Assembly: GCA_937928475.1 (NCBI GenBank)
Contig: CALFVE010000125.1
Location: forward strand, 1-11,344
Length of the DNA: 11,344 bases
Source: an uncultured bacterium
Lineage (GTDB): Bacteria > Armatimonadota > Zipacnadia > Zipacnadales > Zipacnadaceae
Direction: 5' to 3'
Of the stretch, positions 1 to 7,700 are shown in pieces. Within the stretch, counting starts at the first letter, position 1. Every line of letters begins with the position of its first letter. A program made the translations under genes and the position numbers. The notes under the pieces are model-generated. The model was not told the origin of the DNA, did not search any database, and worked only from the letters and a program-made list of their open reading frames with translations.

Positions 1-1461
1 GGGTCGCCGGGTAATCCCGGGCCGCGTGACAAGTACTTCATGGTCTCCGCAGGCCCCGGCCCCGAGTCCACCTTCCAACTCTACCGGCAGCAGGGCTACT
101 GCATCTATGACGCGGACCTCGGCACCTACACCTTCGGATCCTTTTTCGACCTGAACGGCGACGGCACCGTGGCCCCCAACGAGTTTGTGATTGACCGACC
201 CAATGCGGAGAACGCGCTCACCCCGCGCTCCGGCGCCGATGTCGTTTGTACCGGCACCATCTGCCGCGATAACGGGAAGGTGGAAAAGGGCTGGGTGGAA
301 GTTAACCTCAACGACGTCAACAATCCCTCGGACGATACACTGGATACGCTGCCGGATCCTACCTGGACGCCGCAGGTTGTCTATCAGTTCGACAACGTGC
401 AGTTCCGGCCGGAGCGGGTGGTGGACGAAACGATGCGGCCGAGCGCGGACCTGGGCACCTACTGGGCCTCGCGGGGCTTTTGGCTGGGTCTACTCAACGA
501 CGGTACCACCAGCCTGTTCGACATCGTATGGGGGGCCAATCCGCAGTGGATCAACTGCCCGGAACTGAACCCCCGCATTGTGGTGCGCCGCTGGGACGCC
601 GCCGCGGGCGCTTATGCCGACGTGGTGCTGGACACCGACGCTCTCGATCCCAGTCAATCACCTCCCAGCGCGGATGTGAACAACCTGCTCACCCTGCGCT
701 GGAATTCAGAAGCCGGCAGCGTGCTGGTGGCGGACTCGGTGCCTACGCTGGATCAGGCGCCCAACGATCCGGGCGTGATGTTCCAGACCAGCAGCGACCC
801 GGGACTGAGCATGTGGCCGCTTACCAGTCGGCCGGACCTGCTGCCGGAGTATCCGCCCAGCCCGCAGGCGCTGACCGATCCTCGCGTGCCCCTAGGGTAT
901 GTGCTGGACCCCTGGCAGGCCGAGGGAGTGGCGGCGGCCTGGAACCCCTGGCGCAACCAGGCCCAGGCCAGCACCCGGGACGTCAAGGTGATCCCTGGCA
1001 CCATTCGGATCTGGCTAGTCTGGCAGGAACAGGGCTCGAGCGAAGTGGCTCGGCGCGAGTTTAGCGCCTCTAATACACTCAACCCCCAGGACCTGGGGCT
1101 CTTCCAGTTCTCGGCGATACCGTTTGACAACGACCGGCAGGTTGAGATCCGGTTCAATCCCTACCTCCCGCCGGGTCCCGACCTGGTAGCCTACCTTATC
1201 GCCCCGCGGTCTACTACTCTGGTGCAGTGCAAGCTCCAGGTTTACTACCAGGCGCGGCGCAACTTCGATCCGGCCAGCGGCAAGGACGACCAGATCACGG
1301 TCTCCTACTCGACGGCCACCCTGTACAGCGTTCGTCTGGGGCTAAGCGAGTACAGTCCGTACGAGGCCGTCACGTCGGGCAGCGCTGTCCAGCAGCCCCT
1401 CAAGTCGGGGGCGCAGTCGCTGATGACGGCACAACTGGCTGTGCAGAATCTGGGACGGTAA
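1..1461 (+). CDS. C-terminal part of a large surface or pilus-associated protein with one EF-hand-type calcium loop (5' end outside window)
   Basis: The frame is open from the first base to the TAA at 1459-1461, giving 486 visible residues; the ATG at 40 is only the first internal Met and need not be the start. I do not recognise a family. The visible part is rich in Asp, Asn, Pro and aromatic residues with alternating hydrophobic strands, as in extracellular beta proteins, and has no membrane helix. Visible residues 50-61 (DLNGDGTVAPNE) fit a canonical EF-hand loop: D1, N3, D5, G6, hydrophobic V8, E12. Just before it is a 'YFMVSAGPG' phrase, reminiscent of the SAGPD-type C-terminal strands of some pseudopilins, though this is weak. 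Only 16 bases separate its stop from the PilX-like gene, so the two are probably co-transcribed, and a minor-pilin-like (PilW/PilV position) protein is possible. The N-terminus that would settle this is missing. Confidence 0.75.
   Translation, partial: GSPGNPGPRDKYFMVSAGPGPESTFQLYRQQGYCIYDADLGTYTFGSFFDLNGDGTVAPNEFVIDRPNAENALTPRSGADVVCTGTICRDNGKVEKGWVEVNLNDVNNPSDDTLDTLPDPTWTPQVVYQFDNVQFRPERVVDETMRPSADLGTYWASRGFWLGLLNDGTTSLFDIVWGANPQWINCPELNPRIVVRRWDAAAGAYADVVLDTDALDPSQSPPSADVNNLLTLRWNSEAGSVLVADSVPTLDQAPNDPGVMFQTSSDPGLSMWPLTSRPDLLPEYPPSPQALTDPRVPLGYVLDPWQAEGVAAAWNPWRNQAQASTRDVKVIPGTIRIWLVWQEQGSSEVARREFSASNTLNPQDLGLFQFSAIPFDNDRQVEIRFNPYLPPGPDLVAYLIAPRSTTLVQCKLQVYYQARRNFDPASGKDDQITVSYSTATLYSVRLGLSEYSPYEAVTSGSAVQQPLKSGAQSLMTAQLAVQNLGR
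148..183 (+). other. EF-hand-type calcium-binding loop within the first CDS
   Basis: The 12 codons read DLNGDGTVAPNE. Acidic or Asn ligands fall at loop positions 1, 3 and 5, Gly at 6, a beta-branched hydrophobic residue at 8 and Glu at 12, which is the full EF-hand/dockerin loop pattern. There is no second loop nearby, so this is a lone structural calcium site and not a paired EF-hand or a dockerin. Binding is inferred from the pattern alone. Confidence 0.6.
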
Positions 1462-1463
1462 CT

Positions 1464-1470
1464 GGGAAGG
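1464..1470 (+). promoter_or_regulatory. Ribosome binding site of the PilX-like gene
   Basis: GGGAAGG lies 7 bases before the ATG at 1478, within the 16-base gap after the upstream stop. It supports 1478 as the start (the adjacent ATG at 1481 would be 10 bases away and is almost as good) and supports translation from a shared transcript. Confidence 0.6.
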
Positions 1471-1477
1471 TCTTGCG

Positions 1478-4400
1478 ATGATGTCCTATCCATACAGAGC
1501 AGCAGACGGCAGAGAGAGCCTGGCACGCCGCCTGGCGGTAGGCCCAGCCGCCCGCCGCGGCCAGGCGCTGGTTTTGGTCGTCCTGCTCATGATGGCAGTG
1601 ATCCTGGTGGGGGTGCTGTTTGTCTCCGTGGTCAGTTTCAACCAGGAATCTTCCCAGCGCATGGGAGATCTGAATAAGGCGACGCAACTAGCCGAGGCGG
1701 GGCTGAACTACGCCAATTACATGCTGACCTACAGCCCGCAGGGCGCGGACTGGCGGCCCCCCTTCCGACCCTACGACCCGCTCACCTACAATCCGAGCGA
1801 TCCCGACACGTGGCCGATTCCGCCTGTCTACTTGGGCAATCCCGCCGCTCCTCCCTCCACTTGGATCGCCACCCCCAACCTGTTCGGCCCGGACGGTATC
1901 CAGTTCACCGACGACGATTACTACATGGATGAGGAAGTCACCCGGGGCTGGGCCGGTCTGGTGAACACCGCGCCCCCGGGCGCGCCGGGGCCGTCGGCGC
2001 CTTACTATGTGCGCCTGGGCTACAGCCGCTACCCCGACCCCAACAACGCCGGCTCTCTAACCGGAGGACCCCTGGACCAACTGGACATCAGCCAGGGGCA
2101 TTTCCTCCTGCGCATCACCTACGACCCCGATCCGCCTTTCGAAGGTGGAGACGTGGCCGCAGCCGGCGGACTAGGCTCTCTGCAGCCCGACGGGCGCAGC
2201 AAGTACCTCAAGATCGAGTCGGTAGGCGTAGTGGCCGGCACCAACTTCGTGTGGAAGCGCCTGGTCGCCTACAAGCCTATCGGCCTCACCGACTACTTGC
2301 TGTGGGTCACCGACCGGGAGAAGTCGGGTCGCCCTGCCCTGCTGGGTTTCGGCCCCTGGACCGACCTGGACAACACGGGGACGATCTGGAACAACACCAG
2401 CCAGGCCTCGGTGGACCGGCGCGGGGACTTCTTGGTGACGCGCTTCGAGGGGCCCATGCGCTTCAACTGCCCGGTCGAACTGCGCGGCGACAACGCCGAC
2501 GTGGCGCCTTCTGCAGGCAGCCCCAAGAACGAAGCCCTGGGCAGCACCCAGATCAATTTGCTCACGGCCCCGCAGCCCTTCGATGATCCCTTCGCCTGGC
2601 GACCCTCCGGCGGTGGGTATTTGCGCGATGACCGCTTCGAGGCCTACGGCATCCGCGAAGGCACCATGAGTGCCGACGCCGCCGGCGGTGTCATCCCCGG
2701 CCAGAGCACTACCGTTAACCTGATCAGCAGCACCGGCACCACGAGCCGCAGCCTGTGGGACTCCAGCGACTCCCGCTTCAACACCTACGGCGGGCGCGTG
2801 CTAGACAATCAGCGCAGCGACAATCCGAGCCGCAACGCCCTGGTGGACCCGCTCAATCCGCCGGATATCTTCCAGACCGACCCGGCTACCGGGCAAAGCC
2901 GCTACCACGCTCTCACCCGCGACTCGGGGCCGGTGGTGCGCAACACCACTACCGGTGAGACGGTGCATGTCGGGCGCTACGGGCATGGCCCGGGCGTGTA
3001 CATTGACAACTTCGGCGACGTGCAGTTCGTGGGCGCGGGAGGCGTGCATGACATCGAAGCGCTCATCGAAGACCTGCTCGGTAATATGAGCCCCACCGAC
3101 CGGCGGGCCAGCGACAGCGGCTGGAATGCTACCCGCACCATGTACGTGCCCAAGGGCGTGGAGATCACGCTCTACCATACCGAGGAGGCGGCGCTGGAAT
3201 ACGGGCGGCTGACCCCGGTGACTGCTGCCTCTCCCGGCACCATCGCCCCCAATGAGGTCTGGTGGCCCAACCACGTCGCCGGCGAGCCCGGCATTAAGAT
3301 CACCCGGCATGATCAGCGCTGGAAGATCGCCGATCCCAACAACGCGGGGACTCTGGGCGACGACAGCGGGGTCAACGTGATGTATGTAGACTACCCGCCG
3401 CCGGGCAACCAGGTCATCTTCGCCGAGGGGAATGTGCGCGTCAAAGGCATCCTCCCCCGCGATAGGAGCGGCACGGGACGCTACAACCTGACCATCGTTT
3501 CCGGGGGGACCATCTACATTGACGGGCAGATTCTCTCCCCGCAAGACGTCGAGGGGCGCTTCACTCCGCAGAAGGGCGTGGGTTGCCCGGACGAGGAGAA
3601 TTCGTACGTGGCTCTGCTCGCCCGCGACTGCGTAGTGATCAATCCTACGCAGATCGTGCCGGTCCTAACCCAGGGCATGGTGATTGCGGCGCCGGACGAT
3701 CCCACCACCCCCCTGGCTTCCGAGCAGCACTGGCAACTCAGCCCCACTCTGGGCGGGTCTATCTACAGCCGTTGGTGGTTCGGCGAGCCGCCGGTAACCG
3801 GCAGTGATCCTAACCTGATCAACCTGGTGGCTTACCAGACCGGCGAGGACCCCGGCCCGGCGGGCATCAGCCTGTGGCTGTTTAACTCCCGGGACAACAC
3901 CGCGGGGTACTATGACTTCGATCCGACCAGCGGCAACCCGGTGTTGTCGAAGTTCCTCTTCGTGCCGCCAGGCCTGGTGCCGCCGGCCCCGAACGTCGCC
4001 GAGACGCTCTCGCCATTGTGGCAGCCCCTGGCCAGCGGGCCGAACCCCAACTTGCCCTGGCCGCTGAACGGGAGCAAGGCGCCCCCGGCGCCGCTGAACC
4101 AGTATGTGTCCACCGTACCTGGGGACCTCAACTCCTTCGAGTTCCGCTATGCGGACCCGGGGCTGGGCGGCGGCAGCACCAACTACTGGCTGAAGAAGTT
4201 CAAGATCGAGGAACTAGACCCCAACAGCGGCCTGCCCAAGGGGGCGGTGCACGCGAAGGTCAATGCCCTAATGTACGCCCAGGATGGCTGCTTCTTCGTA
4301 ATCCCGGGACCGTACTTCGACGCCTCGGCGACGGGCGCCAATGCCGCGCGCTTCCGACGGTTCAACTACGACCTGGAGATCCGCGGCGCGATCGCCGAAA

Positions 4401-4675
4401 ACTTCCACGCCAGTCCGGCGGCCTGGCGCGAGTGGCAGGACCATTGGGCCTATCCTCAGTATTTCGACAGCGGAGGCACCCCGACGCTGGCCTGGGGCAC
4501 CATCCGGTATCGCTATGACGAGACGCTGCTGGCGAACCGCGAGGAGCCGGCTACCCAGACCGCTGGGGCGCTGCGTTATGCCAGCGCGGCGCCGGCGACC
4601 GTGGGCACCAACCTGCCCAAACTGCCCCTACTGCCCACCTGCCCGGGGCTGATCTACCACGGTACCGGGCCGTAG
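1478..4675 (+). CDS. PilX-like type IV pilus-associated protein with a giant ectodomain
   Basis: This 1065-residue protein looks like a membrane-anchored, PilX_N-type pilus or pseudopilus component. Residues 17-27 are basic (RR ... RR), followed by G28-Q29 and a hydrophobic helix at about 30-54. Next comes an amphipathic stretch with 'ATQLAEAGLNYA' (about 68-79), the hallmark A..AEAGL..A segment of PilX/pseudopilin N-termini. As often in PilX-like proteins there is no Glu at +5 after the Gly, so classical prepilin peptidase processing is uncertain. The rest (about 950 residues) is extracellular and far longer than typical PilX (around 200). It contains strand-rich motifs seen in large PilX-like proteins of environmental bacteria: 'MRFNCPVELRG' (about 327), 'VIFAEGNVRVKG' (646-657), 'YNLTIVSGGTIYIDGQI' (669-685), 'SYVALLARDCVVINP' (709-723) and 'DLEIRGAIAENF' (965-976). 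These suggest a short beta-solenoid or DUF4900-like region. The gene is 16 bases after the upstream CDS and about 40 before the next, which fits an operon. Family membership rests on the N-terminus; ectodomain function is unknown. Confidence 0.85.
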   Translation: MMSYPYRAADGRESLARRLAVGPAARRGQALVLVVLLMMAVILVGVLFVSVVSFNQESSQRMGDLNKATQLAEAGLNYANYMLTYSPQGADWRPPFRPYDPLTYNPSDPDTWPIPPVYLGNPAAPPSTWIATPNLFGPDGIQFTDDDYYMDEEVTRGWAGLVNTAPPGAPGPSAPYYVRLGYSRYPDPNNAGSLTGGPLDQLDISQGHFLLRITYDPDPPFEGGDVAAAGGLGSLQPDGRSKYLKIESVGVVAGTNFVWKRLVAYKPIGLTDYLLWVTDREKSGRPALLGFGPWTDLDNTGTIWNNTSQASVDRRGDFLVTRFEGPMRFNCPVELRGDNADVAPSAGSPKNEALGSTQINLLTAPQPFDDPFAWRPSGGGYLRDDRFEAYGIREGTMSADAAGGVIPGQSTTVNLISSTGTTSRSLWDSSDSRFNTYGGRVLDNQRSDNPSRNALVDPLNPPDIFQTDPATGQSRYHALTRDSGPVVRNTTTGETVHVGRYGHGPGVYIDNFGDVQFVGAGGVHDIEALIEDLLGNMSPTDRRASDSGWNATRTMYVPKGVEITLYHTEEAALEYGRLTPVTAASPGTIAPNEVWWPNHVAGEPGIKITRHDQRWKIADPNNAGTLGDDSGVNVMYVDYPPPGNQVIFAEGNVRVKGILPRDRSGTGRYNLTIVSGGTIYIDGQILSPQDVEGRFTPQKGVGCPDEENSYVALLARDCVVINPTQIVPVLTQGMVIAAPDDPTTPLASEQHWQLSPTLGGSIYSRWWFGEPPVTGSDPNLINLVAYQTGEDPGPAGISLWLFNSRDNTAGYYDFDPTSGNPVLSKFLFVPPGLVPPAPNVAETLSPLWQPLASGPNPNLPWPLNGSKAPPAPLNQYVSTVPGDLNSFEFRYADPGLGGGSTNYWLKKFKIEELDPNSGLPKGAVHAKVNALMYAQDGCFFVIPGPYFDASATGANAARFRRFNYDLEIRGAIAENFHASPAAWREWQDHWAYPQYFDSGGTPTLAWGTIRYRYDETLLANREEPATQTAGALRYASAAPATVGTNLPKLPLLPTCPGLIYHGTGP
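1565..1639 (+). other. N-terminal membrane helix of the PilX-like protein
   Basis: Residues 30-54 form an uninterrupted hydrophobic stretch (starting ALVLVVLLMMAVILVG) directly after a basic RRGQ segment. Positive charges before the helix imply a cytoplasmic N-terminus and an exported C-terminal part. It is the only clear membrane segment of the protein. Confidence 0.75.
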
Positions 4676-4701
4676 TGCGGCCCCGCTCGCCCGCTGTCTG
4701 T

Positions 4702-4706
4702 GGAGG
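4702..4706 (+). promoter_or_regulatory. Ribosome binding site that decides the start of the propeller gene
   Basis: GGAGG ends 3 bases before the ATG at 4710 but 9 bases before the in-frame ATG at 4716. Only the second spacing suits a bacterial ribosome, so the start is placed at 4716. The change removes two residues (ML) before the signal peptide. The 34-base gap after the previous stop shows no terminator hairpin. Confidence 0.6.
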
Positions 4707-4715
4707 TAGATGTTG

Positions 4716-7700
4716 ATGCGGTCATGGCGCTTCGCCATAATCCTGGCGGCCCTTCTCCTCCCCGCTCTCCTCTGGGCGGGGCAGATCTCCTTTGACTACA
4801 GTACGGTGCCTCGCACCATCCGGGCCTGCCAGTTGCTAGTCCCGGCCGGCCGGACCAATCCCCAGTCGCATGTCCTGCCGGTGCTGGCCCGCTCGCCGCT
4901 CAAGCCCCCCGGGTGGACTTTCGTCAATCCCCTGGCTCCAACCAACGTCACCGCCGCGGTCTGGAACCGCTGGCTTGACCCCAACCACAACGCCGATCCT
5001 AGCGACCCGGCGGTCTGGCGCTCTGGCCCCAACTACTGGGCGGGCCGTGGTCTCGCCGCCGGCTCACCGCTGCTCGCCGCGGTGCCGCCCGAATGGCCCC
5101 AGTACTGGGAAGTGCCGCTGGACGACGCGACCGCCGAGCAACTCGTCCAGTTTGACTTGCTCTACGTGGCCAACGCGGCGGACCTGGACATCACTAGCCC
5201 CGTGCAGCGAGCGGCGCTGCGCCGGGCAGTGGAGAACGGGGCGGTGCTGTGGGTGGACAACGCCGGCGGGGACGTAGTCAACTTCCCCCTGCCCCGCAAC
5301 GCGGCCGCCGCTCCCTTCGGCTTTGGCGCGCTGGGAGGCAATCTGACCAACCGCGTCGCGCCCTTCCCTGCTCATGCCTTGCTGAGCGCGCCCTATCGCC
5401 TCTCTTCCGCCGAGGTGGCGCGCCTGGGTGACTACCCCGACGGCCCGGCCGGCCCCTTCAACGCCTACCAGGTACTCGACCCCGGCGGCAACGACGTGCC
5501 CCTCGACGTGGTGGTCGCCACGGTGACCAACTCGGGCAGTGGCGCCGGGATTGCCGCCGCCCGCTATGGCGACGGCGCCCTCGTAGTGACTGCTGAGGCG
5601 GTCGGCGCCGATATCGAGGAATGGTACGCGGGATTTGCCGAGCCGGATGACTATCAGCGCCCGGACCTGAAACTGGCCTACAACATCGCCAACTACAGCC
5701 ACGCTGCCGGGATTGCCGCCGGCGGGCCTTCCTCCCGCAGCGTGGAGTTCGCGCCGGTGCGGCCGCCCCTGGAGTTGCAATGGCAGTTCCCCCCGCCTTG
5801 GGGCGATCCCACTCTTCCTTCTCTGCCCGGGCCCTTTGTGGGTAGCCCGGCGGTGAGCGACGGGCGGATCTACGCCTTGAGCACCTTCGGCACTGCCAAC
5901 CGCACGCCGGCTCTGTGGTGCATCGTGCCCCAGCCGGGCACGCCCAATGGGTATCAGTTGGCCTGGCGGACCTTGCTGGGTGGGTTGACCCCCCGGGCCT
6001 CTTGCCCGGTGGTCGCGTACACGCGGACGGGCGGTGGGCAGCGAGTGCCGGCGGTGCTGGCGGTCGCGGTGAATCCGGCCGGCGCGGCTACCGGAACGCT
6101 TCTTGCCGTGGACCTAACCAGTCCTTCGGGGGCTGTCGCCCGCAGCCGCACACTCAACGCTTACTCCGGGACCGCGCGGGTCCTCGACCTCTCCACCCCG
6201 GTCGTCTACAAGAACTGGGTGTTCGTGTTGGCCAGCGAATGGGACACCAACCTGCCCGGAGGAGGCATCCAGGGAACCTACGGCCGGGTGCACTGCCTCG
6301 ACCTGGAGACTCTAGGGCAGACTGCCTACTGGGTCTATCCCGATCCCGCGCGCGGCGAGCACCAGAAACTGCTCCCGGCCTTCCACGATCCCAACTGGAT
6401 CATAGACCCCAACCGCAGCGAGATCCCGCCGGAGGGGGACGTACGCCCGGCTGTAGTGACCAGCCTCCGCACCCCCCTGGGAACGCCGGTGGAGGCGGCC
6501 CTGGTCTTCTCCTGCGCGGCGCGAGTCAACTGGGCGGCACCCAATGTCAACACCGTCGCTAGTCCCAGCCAATATGCGCTGGTGCCCACGCCTTGCGATG
6601 GTTCCGGCGCCCCTCTACTTAACGCGCAGTACTACCTGACCCGCCTGAATCACAACGGCGTTACTTCGGTCACCTCCCCCGCCACTCGGGACGACGGGAC
6701 CCCCACGCCGCCGACGGTGGTGGTCAACACCGCTCCTTACACTTACGGAGGAGAGGACTACGCCGAGTTCAACAACGTGGGCGGCCCGGGGGGAGTGCTG
6801 GAGCACCTGGCCACCTTGTCGGGCGCGGCGCCTTACAACAACCCGCTGACGCTGCGCAGCGGCTGCCGGGTGGCCATCACCTATCAGGTGGGGGCGACCA
6901 CCTACCCGGGAGAGGTGCACTACCTGCCCGGGCCGGTCGCCTGGGCGCGGACCCGGTCGGCTTCGCACGTCACCGAGCACTCGGGCACCCTGGCCGCCAC
7001 CGGTTCCGGGGTCTCCGTGATGGAGACCGAGACCGGACGGTTGCTCTTTGCCTGGACGCCCACCCTGGACTCGCCCCTGGCTGTGACTACGACGAATGAG
7101 TCGGCGGCAGCCCACGACGCGGACACGGTGATGGCCGTCTCCAACGTCCGTACGGGCGCCTCGCCGGCCGAATGGACCGGGATGGTGCACGGCGTCCGCA
7201 CCGCCGCCGACCTGACCCTGCACCTGGGGCGCGCCTTGCCCGACAGCGTGCGGATTGCCGATGGCTCGGCGGTGACCGTCGTAGTGCTACAAACGGGGGC
7301 GCCGGTACCCAGCGGGTTGATGGACGTAGACTACTCGGAACGCCTGGTGCGGTTCCGCTCCTCCGCGGCTGCCCTGGTGGCCGGCAAGGCGGTGTTGGTC
7401 AACTGGACTGACTCCACCGGGGCGGCGCACACTAACGAGGTGCATGTCTTGCCCAAACTGGCGCGCTTCGAGTACCTGGGGGGTTGGGTGCGGCTGCAGC
7501 GCTATCCGGTCATCCTGGGCAGCATCAGTATTACCCTGACCGACGGCACCCCGGTCAACTGGCCGGCGAACTTCCATGAGCCGACGGTGAACTTCAACCT
7601 CGACGGGTCCGGGGCGGTGCCGGTGCTGCCCAACGGGTGGATCCGACTATATGACCCGGCCACGGGAACCGGCGCCACGGTAACCGACGCCCTAGGGGTG

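Noticed and set aside
480..1064. Overlapping + strand frame of 194 codons in the first gene
   Set aside because: It is composed of Arg, Gly, Ala and Gln as expected from an out-of-frame reading, while the main frame is continuous and ends with a proper operon junction.
2801..3544. Antisense open frame of 247 codons opposite the PilX-like gene
   Set aside because: It has low-complexity composition and no domain or credible start context; the sense strand encodes a coherent exported protein here.
4676..4715. Possible terminator between the PilX-like and propeller genes
   Set aside because: No inverted repeat with a T run is present in the 40 bases; only a Shine-Dalgarno sequence was found.
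5064..5780. Antisense open frame of 238 codons in the propeller gene
   Set aside because: It is a shadow frame over the amidotransferase-like region with Arg/Gly-rich composition typical of reverse-frame translation.
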